Source: Ulva prolifera (lineage: Eukaryota > Chlorophyta > Ulvophyceae > Ulvales > Ulvaceae). Taken from it: a DNA stretch of 64,000 nt. The stretch lies in contig CM041199.1 in the NCBI GenBank assembly GCA_023078555.1, positions 8,561,315-8,625,314 of the forward strand. The letters are read 5' to 3'. Under the pieces are notes generated by a model. It was not told where the DNA came from. It made no database searches and saw only the letters and a program-made list of their open reading frames with translations. The translations under genes were made by a program, and so were the position numbers. Below are positions 24,701 through 35,960 of this stretch, piece by piece (position 1 is the stretch's first letter; every line of letters begins with the position of its first letter).

Positions 24701-25156
24701 CAGGCTCGAGCCCCACTCCAAGATGGCACCACAATCTCTAGCCCCACTCCAGGCTCATGCCCAACGTGAAGCTCGTACCCCAATCTCGAGCCCCAATCCA
24801 GGCTGGAGCCTAACTCCAAGATGGCACCCCATTCTCGAGCCCCAATCCGGGCTCGAGCCCCACTCCAAGATGGCACCCCAATCTCTAGCCCCAATCCAGG
24901 CTCGTGCCCAACGTTAAGCTCGTACCCCAATCTCGAGCCCCAATCCAGGCTGGAGCCCAACTCCAAGATGGCACCCCATTCTCGAGCCCCAATCCAGGCT
25001 GGAGCCCCACTCCAAGATGGTACCCCAATCTCGAGCCCCAATCCAGGCTCGAGCCCGACTCCAAGATGGCACCACAATCTCTAGCCCCACTCCAGGCTCG
25101 TGCCCAACGTGAAGCTCGTACCCCAATCTCGAGCCCCAATCCAGGCTGGAGCCCAA
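21661..25156 (+). repeat. Block duplication Q, copy 2 (offset 12,936 bp)
   Basis: Partner of 8725-12220. It carries the AATCCCGGCTGG variant near 24455, which is absent at the matching place in copy 1, so that change arose or was copied in later. Confidence 0.84.
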
Positions 25157-26122
25157 CTCCAAGATGGCACACCATTCTCGAGCCCCAATCCAGGCTAGAG
25201 CCCCACTCCAAGATGGTACCCCAATCTCGAGCCCCAATCCAGGCTCGAGCCCGTCTCCAAGATGGCACCCCATTCTCGAGCCCCAATCCAAGCTCGAGCC
25301 CGACTCCAAGATGGCACCACCATCTCTAGCCCCAATCCAGGCTCATGCCCAACGTGAAGCTCGTACCCCAATCTCGAGCCCCAATCCAGGCTGGAGCCCA
25401 AATCCAAGATGGCACCCCGATCTCGAGCCCCAATCCAGGCTGGAGCCCAACTCCAAGATGGCACCCCATTCTCGAGCCCCAATCCAGGCTCGAGCCCCAC
25501 TCCAAGATGGCACCACAATCTCTAGCCCCACTCCAGGCTCATGCCCAACGTGAAGCTCGTACCCCAATCTCGAGCCCCAATCCAGGCTGGAGCCTAACTC
25601 CAAGATGGCACCCCATTCTCGAGCCCCAATCCGGGCTCGAGCCCCACTCCAAGATGGCACCCCAATCTCTAGCCCCAATCCAGGCTCGTGCCCAACGTTA
25701 AGCTCGTACCCCAATCTCGAGCCCCAGTCCAGGCTGGAGCCCACCTCCAAGATGGCACCCCATTCACGAGCCCCAATCCAAGCTCGAGCCCGACTCCAAG
25801 ATGGCACCACCATCTCTAGCCCCAATCCAGGCTCATGCCCAACGTGAAGCTCGTACCCCAATCTCGAGCCCCAATCCAGGCTGGAGCCCAAATCCAAGAT
25901 GGCACCCCGATCTCGAGCCCCAATCCAGGCTGGAGCCCAACTCCAAGATGGCACCCCATTCTCGAGCCCCAATCCAGGCTCGAGCCCCACTCCAAGATGG
26001 CACCACAATCTCTAGCCCCAATCCAGGCTCATGCCCAACGTGAAGCTCGTACCCCAATCTCGAGCCCCAATCCAGGCTGGAGCCTAACTCCAAGATGGCA
26101 CCCCATTCTCGAGCCCCAATCC
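23117..26122 (+). repeat. Block duplication R, copy 2 (offset 4,361 bp)
   Basis: Partner of 18756-21761. Part of it (to 25156) also belongs to block Q, so this stretch is a join of two copying histories. Confidence 0.86.
24007..24888 (+). repeat. 882-bp higher-order repeat, copy 6
   Basis: Same 18-monomer order, also with AATCCCGGCTGG (near 24455); 4,361 bp from copy 5 and 12,936 bp from copy 2. A further partial round starts at 26506. Confidence 0.88.
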
Positions 26123-27189
26123 AAGCTCGAGCCCGACTCCAAGATGGCACCACCATCTCTAGCCCCAATCCAGGCTCATGCCCAACGTGAAGCTCGTACC
26201 CCAATCTCGAGCCCCAATCCAGGCTGGAGCCCAAATCCAAGATGGCACCCCGATCTCGAGCCCCAATCCAGGCTGGAGCCCAACTCCAAGATGGCACCCC
26301 ATTCTCGAGCCCCAATCCAGGCTCGAGCCCCACTCCAAGATGGCACCACAATCTCTAGCCCCACTCCAGGCTCATGCCCAACGTGAAGCTCGTACCCCAA
26401 TCTCGAGCCCCAATCCAGGCTGGAGCCTAACTCCAAGATGGCACCCCAATCTCGAGCCCCAATCCGGGCTCGAGCCCCACTCCAAGATGGCACCCCAATC
26501 TCTAGCCCCAATCCAGGCTCGTGCCCAACGTTAAGCTCGTACCCCAATCTCGAGCCCCAATCCAGGCTGGAGCCCAACTCCAAGATGGCACCCCATTCTC
26601 GAGCCCCAATCCAGGCTGGAGCCCCACTCCAAGATGGTACCCCAATCTCGAGCCCCAATCCAGGCTCGAGCCCGACTCCAAGATGGCACCACAATCTCTA
26701 GCCCCACTCCAGGCTCGTGCCCAACGTGAAGCTCGTACCCCAATCTCGAGCCCCAATCCAGGCTGGAGCCCAAATCCAAGATGGCACCCCGATCTCGAGC
26801 CCCAATCCAGGCTGGAGCCCAACTCCAAGATGGCACCCCATTCTCGAGCCCCAATCCAGGCTCGAGCCCCACTCCAAGATGGCACCACAATCTCTAGCCC
26901 CAATCCAGGCTCATGCCCAACGTGAAGCTCGTACCCCAATCTCGAGCCCCAATCCAGGCTGGAGCCTAACTCCAAGATGGCACCCCATTCTCGAGCCCCA
27001 ATCCAAGCTCGAGCCCGACTCCAAGATGGCACCACCATCTCTAGCCCCAATCCAGGCTCATGCCCAACGTGAAGCTCGTACCCCAATCTCGAGCCCCAAT
27101 CCAGGCTGGAGCCCAAATCCAAGATGGCACCCCGATCTCGAGCCCCAATCCAGGCTGGAGCCCAACTCCAAGATGGCACCCCATTCTCG

Positions 27190-27238
27190 AGCCCCAATCC
27201 AGGCTCGAGCCCAACGTTAAGCTCGTACCCCAATCTCG
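27190..27238 (+). repeat. Hybrid C/A monomer at a domain edge
   Basis: This unit begins like class C (GGCTCGAGCCC) and continues like class A (AACGTTAAGCTCG). It directly follows a B unit, where a full C unit would be expected before the A unit. This is what an unequal exchange within the shared CGAGCCC/CGTGCCC stretch would leave. A single T-to-A change in an A unit cannot be excluded, but would not explain the missing C unit. Confidence 0.72.
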
Positions 27239-29347
27239 AGCCCCAGTCCAGGCTGGAGCCCACCTCCAAGATGGCACCCCATTCACGAGCCCCAATCCAA
27301 GCTCGAGCCCGACTCCAAGATGGCACCACAATCTCTAGCCCCAATCCAGGCTCATGCCCAACGTGAAGCTCGTACCCCAATCTCGAGCCCCAATCCAGGC
27401 TGGAGCCCAACTCCAAGATGGCACCCCATTCTCGAGCCCCAATCCAGGCTCGAGCCCCACTCCAAGATGGTACCCCATTCACGAGCCCCAATCCAAGCTC
27501 GAGCCCGACTCCAAGATGGCACCACAATCTCTAGCCCCAATCCAGGCTCATGCCCAACGTGAAGCTCGTACCCCAATCTCGAGCCCCAATCCAGGCTGGA
27601 GCCCAACTCCAAGATGGCACCCCATTCTCGAGCCCCAATCCAGGCTCGAGCCCCACTCCAAGATGGTACCCCAATCTCGAGCCCCAATCCAAGCTCGAGC
27701 CCGACTCCAAGATGGCACCACAATCTCTAGCCCCAATCCAGGCTCGTGCCCAACGTGAAGCTCGTACCCCAATCTCGAGCCCCAATCCAGGCTGGAGCCC
27801 ACCTCCAAGATGAGACCCCATTCTCGAGCCCCAATCCAGGCTCGAGCCCCACTCCAAGATGGCACCACAATCTCTAGCCCCAATCTAGGCTCGTGCCCAA
27901 CGTGAAGCTCGTACCCCAATCTCGAGCCCCAATCCAGGCTGGAGCCCAACTCCAAGATGGCACCCCATTCTCGAGCCCCAATCCAGGCTCGAGCCCCACT
28001 CCAAGATGGTACCCCAATCTCGAGCTCCAATCCAGGCTCGAGCCCGTCTCCAAGATGGCACCACAATCTCTTGCCCCAATCCAGGCTCGTGCCCAACGTG
28101 AAGCTCGTACCCCAATCTCGAGCCCCAATCCAGGCTGGAGCCCACCTCCAACATTGCACCCCATTCTCGAGCCCCAATCTAGGCTCGAGCCCCACTCCAA
28201 GATGGTACCCCAATCTCGAGCCCCAATCCGGGCTCGTGCCCAATGTTAAGCTCGTACCCCAATCTCGAGCCCCAGTCCAGGCTGGAGCCCACCTCCAAGA
28301 TGGCACCCCATTCACGAGCCCCAATCCAAGCTCGAGCCCGACCCCAAGATGGCACCACAATCTCTAGCCCCAATCCAGGCTCATGCCCAACGTGAAGCTC
28401 GTACCCCAATCTCGAGCCCCAATCCAGGCTGGAGCCCAAATCCAAGATGGCACCCCGATCTCGAGCCCCAATCCAGGCTCGAGCCCAACTCCAAGATGGC
28501 ACCCCAATCTCTAGCCCCAATCCAGGCTCGTGCCCAACGTTAAGCTCGTACCCCAATCTCGAGCCCCAGTCCAGGCTGGAGCCCACCTCCAAGATGGCAC
28601 CCCATTCACGAGCCCCAATCCAAGCTCGAGCCCGACTCCAAGATGGCACCACAATCTCTAGCCCCAATCCAGGCTCATGCCCAACGTGAAGCTCGTACCC
28701 CAATCTCGAGCCCCAATCCAGGCTGGAGCCCAACTCCAAGATGGCACCCCATTCTCGAGCCCCAATCCAGGCTCGAGCCCCACTCCAAGATGGTACCCCA
28801 ATCTCGAGCCCCAATCCAAGCTCGAGCCCGACTCCAAGATGGCACCACAATCTCTAGCCCCAATCCAGGCTCGTGCCCAACGTGAAGCTCGTACCCCAAT
28901 CTCGAGCCCCAATACAGGCTGGAGCCCACCTCCAAGATGGCACCCCAATCTCGAGCCCCAATCCAGGCTCGAGCCCCACTCCAAGATGGCACCCCATTCA
29001 CGAGCCCCAATCCAAGCTCGAGCCCGACTCCAAGATGGCACCACAATCTCTAGCCCCAATCCAGGCTCATGCCCAACGTGAAGCTCGTACCCCAATCTCG
29101 AGCCCCAATCCAGGCTGGAGCCCAAATCCAAGATGGCACCCCATTCACGAGCCCCAATCCAAGCTCGAGCCCGACTCCAAGATGGCACCACAATCTCTAG
29201 CCCCAATCCAGGCTCATGCCCAACGTGAAGCTCGTACCCCAATCTCGAGCCCCAATCCAGGCTGGAGCCCAACTCCAAGATGGCACCCCATTCTCGAGCC
29301 CCAATCCAGGCTCGAGCCCCACTCCAAGATGGTACCCCAATCTCGAG

Positions 29348-29378
29348 CCCCAATCCAAGATGGCACCCCAATCTCTAG
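29348..29378 (+). repeat. Truncated 31-bp monomer
   Basis: This unit reads CCCCAATCCAAGATGG and goes on to CTCTAG, lacking 18 bp of a C-type unit. The missing bases lie between two TCCA tetranucleotides of the normal unit (unit positions 7-10 and 25-28), so one TCCA and everything between were lost. It is the only monomer of this length that I noticed. Confidence 0.9.
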
Positions 29379-29650
29379 CCCCAATCTAGGCTCGTGCCCA
29401 ACGTTAAGCTCGTACCCCAATCTCGAGCCCCAGTCCAGGCTGGAGCCCACCTCCAAGATGGCACCCCATTCACGAGCCCCAATCCAAGCTCGAGCCCGAC
29501 TCCAAGATGGCACCACAATCTCTAGCCCCAATCCAGGCTCATGCCCAACGTGAAGCTCGTACCCCAATCTCGAGCCCCAATCCAGGCTGGAGCCCAACTC
29601 CAAGATGGCACCACAATCTCTAGCCCCAATCCAGGCTCGTGCCCAACGTG

Positions 29651-30477
29651 AAGCTCGTACCCCAATCTCGAGCCCCAGTCCAGGCTGGAGCCCACCTCCA
29701 AGATGGCACCCCATTCTCGAGCCCCAATCCAGGCTCGAGCCCAACTCCAAGATGGCACCCCAATCTCTAGCCCCAATCCAGGCTCGAGCCCCACTCCAAG
29801 ATGGCTCCCAATATCTAGCCCCAATCCAGGCTCGAGCCCCACTCCAATATGGTACCCCAATTTCTAGCCCCAATCCTGGCTCGTGCCCAACGTGAAGCTC
29901 GTACCCCAATCTCGAGCCCCAATCCAGGATGGAGCCCACCTCCAAGATGGCACCCCATTCTCGAGCCCCAATCCAGGCTCGAGCCCCACTCCAAGATGGT
30001 ACCCCAATCTCGAGCCCCAATCCGGGCTTGTGCCCAACGTTAAGCTCGTACCCCAATCTCGAGCCCCAGTCCAGGCTGGAGCCCACCTCCAAGATGGCAC
30101 CCCATTCTCGAGCCCCAATCCAGGCTCGAGCCCAACTCCAAGATGGCACCCCAATCTCTAGCCCCAATCCAGGCTCGAGCCCCACTCCAAGATGGCTCCC
30201 AATATCTAGCCCCAATCCAGGCTCGAGCCCCACTCCAATATGGTACCCCAATTTCTAGCCCCAATCCTGGCTCGTGCCCAACGTGAAGCTCGTACCCCAA
30301 TCTCGAGCCCCAATCCAGGATGGAGCCCACCTCCAAGATGGCACCCCATTCTCGAGCCCCAATCCAGGCTCGAGCCCCACTCCAAGATGGTACCCCAATC
30401 TCGAGCCCCAATCCGGGCTTGTGCCCAACGTTAAGCTCGTACCCCAATCTCGAGCCCCAGTCCAGGCTGGAGCCCAC
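29651..30477 (+). repeat. 391-bp offset tandem duplication
   Basis: 29651-30086 matches 30042-30477 at an offset of 391 bp (eight monomers minus one base). Landmarks include GGCTCCCAATATCTAG, CCAATATGGTACCCC (29844/30235), CCTGGCTCGTG, CAGGATGGAGCCC and GGGCTTGTGCCC (near 30025/30416). The edges are AACGTG versus AACGTT (29650/30041) and CCACCTCC versus CCACATCC (30087/30478). Confidence 0.86.
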
Positions 30478-30931
30478 ATCCAAGATGGCACCCCATTCAC
30501 GAGCCCCAATCCAAGCTCGAGCCCGACTCCAAGATGGCACCACAATCTCTAGCCCCAATCCAGGCTCATGCCCAACGTGAAGCTCGTACCCCAATCTCGA
30601 GCCCCAATCCAGGCTGGAGCCCAACTCCAAGATGGCACCCCATTCTCGAGCCCCAATCCAGGCTCGTGCCCAACGTGAAGCTCGTACCCCAATCTCGCGC
30701 CCCAATCCAGGCTGGAGCCCACCTCCAACATTGCACCCCATTCTCGAGCCCCAATCCAGGCTCGAGCCCCACTCCAAGATGGCACCCCAATATCTAGCCC
30801 CAATCCAGGCTCGTGCCCAACGTGAAGCTCGTACCCCAGTCTCGAGCCCCAATCCAGGCTGGAGCCCACCTCCAAGGTGGGACCCCATTCTCGAGCCCCA
30901 ATCCAGGCTCGAGCCCCACTCCAAGATGGCT

Positions 30932-32337
30932 CCCAATATCTAGCCCCAATCCAGGCTCGAGCCCCACTCCAATATGGTACCCCAATTTCTAGCCCCAATC
31001 CAGGCTCATGCCCAACGTGAAGCTCGTACCCCAATCTCGAGCCCCAATCCAGGATGGAGCCCACCTCCAAGATGGCACCCCATTCTCGAGCCCCAATCCA
31101 GGCTCGAGCCCCACTCCAAGATGGTACCCCAATCTCGAGCCCCAATCCAGGCTCGAGCCCATCTCCAAGATGGCACCACAATCTCTTGCCCCAATCCAGG
31201 CTCGTGCCCAACGTGAAGCTCGTACCCCAATCTCGAGCCCCAATCCAGGCTGGAGCCCACCTCCAAGATGGCACCCCATTCTCGAGCCCCAATCCAGGCT
31301 CGAGCCCCACTCCAAGATGGCACCCCAATCTCTAGCGCCAATCCAGGCTCGTGCCCAACGTGAAGCTCGTACCCCAATCTCGAGCCCCAGTCCAGGCTGG
31401 AACCCACCTCCAAGATGGCACCCCATTCTCGAGCCCCAATCCAGGCTCGAGCCCGACTCCAAGATGGCTCCCAATATCTAGCCCCAATCCAGGCTCGAGC
31501 CCCACTCCAAGATGGAACCACAATCTCTAGCCCCTATCCAGGCTCATGCCCAACGTGAAGCTCGTACCCCAATCTCGAGCCCCAATCCAGGCTGGAGCCC
31601 ACCTCCAAGATGGCACCCCATTCTCGAGCCCCAATCCAGGCTCGAGCCCCACTCCAAGATGGCACCACAATCTCTAGCCCCAATCCAGGCTCGTGCCCAA
31701 CGTGAAGCTCGTACCCCAATCTCGAGCCCCAATCCAGGCTGGAGCCCAACTCCAAGATGGCACCCCATTCTCGAGCCCCAATCCAGGCTCGAGCCCCACT
31801 CCAAGATGGTACCCCAATCTCGAGCCCCAATCCGGGCTTGTGCCCAACGTTAAGCTCGTACCCCAATCTCGAGCCCCAGTCCAGGCTGGAGCCCACATCC
31901 AAGATGGCACCCCATTCACGAGCCCCAATCCAAGCTCGAGCCCGACTCCAAGATGGCACCACAATCTCTAGCCCCAATCCAGGCTCATGCCCAACGTGAA
32001 GCTCGTACCCCAATCTCGAGCCCCAATCCAGGCTGGAGCCCAAATCCAAGATGGCACCCCGATCTCGAGCCCCAATCCAGGCTCGAGCCCAACTCCAAGA
32101 TGGCACCCCAATCTCTAGCCCCAATCCAGGCTCGTGCCCAACGTTAAGCTCGTACCCCATTCTCGAGCCCCAGTCCAGGCTGGAGCCCACCTCCAAGATG
32201 GCACCCCATTCACGAGCCCCAATCCAAGCTCGAGCCCGACTCCAAGATGGCACCACAATCTCTAGCCCCAATCCAGGCTCATGCCCAACGTGAAGCTCGT
32301 ACCCCAATCTCGAGCCCCAATCCAGGCTGGAGCCCAA
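30932..32337 (+). repeat. Block duplication S, copy 1 (offset 3,183 bp)
   Basis: This 1,406-bp block matches 34115-35520. The edges are GGCTCCC versus GTACCCC (30931/34114) and CCCAAATCC versus CCCAACTCC (32338/35521). Both copies contain CAGGATGGAGCC, CCATCTCC and GGGCTTGTG units. Confidence 0.84.
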
Positions 32338-33490
32338 ATCCAAGATGGCACCCCGATCTCGAGCCCCAATCCAGGCTCGAGCCCAACTCCAAGATGGCAC
32401 CCCAATCTCTAGCGCCAATCCAGGCTCGTGCCCAACGTGAAGCTCGTACCCCAATCTCGAGCCCCAGTCCAGGCTGGAACCCACCTCCAAGATGGCACCC
32501 CATTCTCGAGCCCCAATCCAGGCTCGAGCCCGACTCCAAGATGGCTCCCAATATCTAGCCCCAATCCAGGCTCGAGCCCCACTCCAAGATGGAACCACAA
32601 TCTCTAGCCCCTATCCAGGCTCATGCCCAACGTGAAGCTCGTACCCCAATCTCGAGCCCCAATCCAGGCTGGAGCCCACCTCCAAGATGGCACCCCATTC
32701 TCGAGCCCCAATCCAGGCTCGAGCCCCACTCCAAGATGGCACCACAATCTCTAGCCCCAATCCAGGCTCGTGCCCAACGTGAAGCTCGTACCCCAATCTC
32801 GAGCCCCAATCCAGGCTGGAGCCCAACTCCAAGATGGCACCCCATTCTCGAGCCCCAATCCAGGCTCGAGCCCCACTCCAAGATGGTACCCCAATCTCGA
32901 GCCCCAATCCGGGCTTGTGCCCAACGTTAAGCTCGTACCCCAATCTCGAGCCCCAGTCCAGGCTGGAGCCCACATCCAAGATGGCACCCCATTCACGAGC
33001 CCCAATCCAAGCTCGAGCCCGACTCCAAGATGGCACCACAATCTCTAGCCCCAATCCAGGCTCATGCCCAACGTGAAGCTCGTACCCCAATCTCGAGCCC
33101 CAATCCAGGCTGGAGCCCAAATCCAAGATGGCACCCCGATCTCGAGCCCCAATCCAGGCTCGAGCCCAACTCCAAGATGGCACCCCAATCTCTAGCCCCA
33201 ATCCAGGCTCGTGCCCAACGTTAAGCTCGTACCCCATTCTCGAGCCCCAGTCCAGGCTGGAGCCCACCTCCAAGATGGCACCCCATTCACGAGCCCCAAT
33301 CCAAGCTCGAGCCCGACTCCAAGATGGCACCACAATCTCTAGCCCCAATCCAGGCTCATGCCCAACGTGAAGCTCGTACCCCAATCTCGAGCCCCAATCC
33401 AGGCTGGAGCCCAAATCCAAGATGGCACCCCGATCTCGAGCCCCAATCCAGGCTCGAGCCCAACTCCAAGATGGCACCCCAATCTCTAGC
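31309..33490 (+). repeat. 1,077-bp tandem duplication
   Basis: 31309-32413 matches 32386-33490 at an offset of 1,077 bp (22 monomers minus one base). The rare CTAGCGCCAATCC unit is shared (near 31335 and 32412). Edges are CCCCACTCC versus CCCAACTCC (31308/32385) and CTAGCG versus CTAGCC (32414/33491). Confidence 0.86.
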
Positions 33491-33617
33491 CCCAATCCAG
33501 GCTCGTGCCCAACGTTAAGCTCGTACCCCATTCTCGAGCCCCAGTCCAGGCTGGAGCCCACCTCCAAGATGGCACCCCATTCACGAGCCCCAATCCAAGC
33601 TCGAGCCCGACTCCAAG
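33030..33617 (+). repeat. 294-bp repeat (6 monomers), two copies
   Basis: 33030-33323 and 33324-33617 share the same order: a CATG A unit, a CCCAAATCC B unit, a C unit with CCCAACTCC, an AACGTT A unit ending CCCCATTCTCGAG, a B unit and a CCGACTCC C unit. The related 32051-32344 stretch shows the same pattern. Confidence 0.8.
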
Positions 33618-34114
33618 ATGGCACCACAATCTCTAGCCCCAATCCAGGCTCATGCCCAACGTGAAGCTCGTACCCCAATCTCGAGCCCCAGTCCAGGCTG
33701 GAGCCCACCTCCAAGATGGCACCCCAATCTCGAGCCCCAATCCAGGCTGGAGCCCAACTCCAAGATGGCACCCCATTCTCGAGCCCCAATCCAGGCTCGT
33801 GCCCAACGTGAAGCTCGTACCCCAATCTCGCGCCCCAATCCAGGCTGGAGCCCACCTCCAACATTGCACCCCATTCTCGAGCCCCAATCCAGGCTCGAGC
33901 CCCACTCCAAGATGGCACCCCAATATCTAGCCCCAATCCAGGCTCGAGCCCCACTCCAATATGGTACCCCAATTTCTAGCCCCAATCCAGGCTCATGCCC
34001 AACGTGAAGCTCGTACCCCAATCTCGAGCCCCAATCCAGGATGGAGCCCACCTCCAAGATGGCACCCCATTCTCGAGCCCCAATCCAGGCTCGAGCCCCA
34101 CTCCAAGATGGTAC

Positions 34115-35520
34115 CCCAATATCTAGCCCCAATCCAGGCTCGAGCCCCACTCCAATATGGTACCCCAATTTCTAGCCCCAATCCAGGCTCATGCCCAACG
34201 TGAAGCTCGTACCCCAATCTCGAGCCCCAATCCAGGATGGAGCCCACCTCCAAGATGGCACCCCATTCTCGAGCCCCAATCCAGGCTCGAGCCCCACTCC
34301 AAGATGGTACCCCAATCTCGAGCCCCAATCCAGGCTCGAGCCCATCTCCAAGATGGCACCACAATCTCTTGCCCCAATCCAGGCTCGTGCCCAACGTGAA
34401 GCTCGTACCCCAATCTCGAGCCCCAATCCAGGCTGGAGCCCACCTCCAAGATGGCACCCCATTCTCGAGCCCCAATCCAGGCTCGAGCCCCACTCCAAGA
34501 TGGCACCCCAATCTCTAGCGCCAATCCAGGCTCGTGCCCAACGTGAAGCTCGTACCCCAATCTCGAGCCCCAGTCCAGGCTGGAACCCACCTCCAAGATG
34601 GCACCCCATTCTCGAGCCCCAATCCAGGCTCGAGCCCGACTCCAAGATGGCTCCCAATATCTAGCCCCAATCCAGGCTCGAGCCCCACTCCAAGATGGAA
34701 CCACAATCTCTAGCCCCTATCCAGGCTCATGCCCAACGTGAAGCTCGTACCCCAATCTCGAGCCCCAATCCAGGCTGGAGCCCACCTCCAAGATGGCACC
34801 CCATTCTCGAGCCCCAATCCAGGCTCGAGCCCCACTCCAAGATGGCACCACAATCTCTAGCCCCAATCCAGGCTCGTGCCCAACGTGAAGCTCGTACCCC
34901 AATCTCGAGCCCCAATCCAGGCTGGAGCCCAACTCCAAGATGGCACCCCATTCTCGAGCCCCAATCCAGGCTCGAGCCCCACTCCAAGATGGTACCCCAA
35001 TCTCGAGCCCCAATCCGGGCTTGTGCCCAACGTTAAGCTCGTACCCCAATCTCGAGCCCCAGTCCAGGCTGGAGCCCACATCCAAGATGGCACCCCATTC
35101 ACGAGCCCCAATCCAAGCTCGAGCCCGACTCCAAGATGGCACCACAATCTCTAGCCCCAATCCAGGCTCATGCCCAACGTGAAGCTCGTACCCCAATCTC
35201 GAGCCCCAATCCAGGCTGGAGCCCAAATCCAAGATGGCACCCCGATCTCGAGCCCCAATCCAGGCTCGAGCCCAACTCCAAGATGGCACCCCAATCTCTA
35301 GCCCCAATCCAGGCTCGTGCCCAACGTTAAGCTCGTACCCCATTCTCGAGCCCCAGTCCAGGCTGGAGCCCACCTCCAAGATGGCACCCCATTCACGAGC
35401 CCCAATCCAAGCTCGAGCCCGACTCCAAGATGGCACCACAATCTCTAGCCCCAATCCAGGCTCATGCCCAACGTGAAGCTCGTACCCCAATCTCGAGCCC
35501 CAATCCAGGCTGGAGCCCAA
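34115..35520 (+). repeat. Block duplication S, copy 2 (offset 3,183 bp)
   Basis: Partner of 30932-32337. It ends shortly before the 48-bp GGCTGAGCCCC unit near 35558, where the mosaic zone gives way to right-domain sequence. Confidence 0.84.
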
Positions 35521-35960
35521 CTCCAAGATGGCACCCCATTCTCGAGCCCCAATCCAGGCTGAGCCCCACTCCAAGATGGTACCCCAATCTCGAGCCCCAA
35601 TCCAAGCTCGAGCCCGACTCCAAGATGGCACCACAATCTCTAGCCCCAATCCAGGCTCGTGCCCAACGTGAAGCTCGTACCCCAATCTCGAGCCCCAATC
35701 CAGGCTGGAGCCCACCTCCAAGATGACACCCCATTCTCGAGCCCCAATCCAGGCTCGAGCCCCACTCCAAGATGGCACCACAATCTCTAGCCCCAATCTA
35801 GGCTCGTGCCCAACGTGAAGCTCGTACCCCAATCTCGAGCCCCAATCCAGGCTGGAGCCCAACTCCAAGATGGCACCCCATTCTCGAGCCCCAATCCAGG
35901 CTCGAGCCCCACTCCAAGATGGTACCCCAATCTCGAGCCCCAATCCAGGCTCGAGCCCGT

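Larger units (their letters stand above)
6625..27189 (+). repeat. Phase-locked domain built on 882-bp and 343-bp steps
   Basis: Every repeat offset I measured here is an exact multiple of 49 (343, 441, 882, 1176, 1274, 3430, 3577, 4361, 4998, 7007, 12936), so no 48-bp units have been fixed. Typical units are CCCAAATCC B monomers followed by CCCCGATCTC, CCTAACTCC B monomers, AACGTT A monomers and CCGACTCC C monomers with CACCACCATCTC. A marker with CACCATTCTTGAGCC recurs near 6893, 10322, 13899, 17721, 18898 and 23258 and heads the larger blocks. I see nothing but satellite here. Confidence 0.88.
27190..35960 (+). repeat. Mosaic zone with mixed periods
   Basis: Units typical of both flanks are intermixed: AACGTT A units and CCCAAATCC B units (as on the left) with 48-bp GGCTCCCAATATCTAG units, CAACATTGC units and GGAACCACAATC markers (as on the right). 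Offsets here are 294, 391, 1,077 and 3,183 bp. The last AACGTT unit I can find in the window lies near 35327. Another 48-bp unit, with GGCTGAGCCCC, sits near 35558. No gene is seen. Confidence 0.82.
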
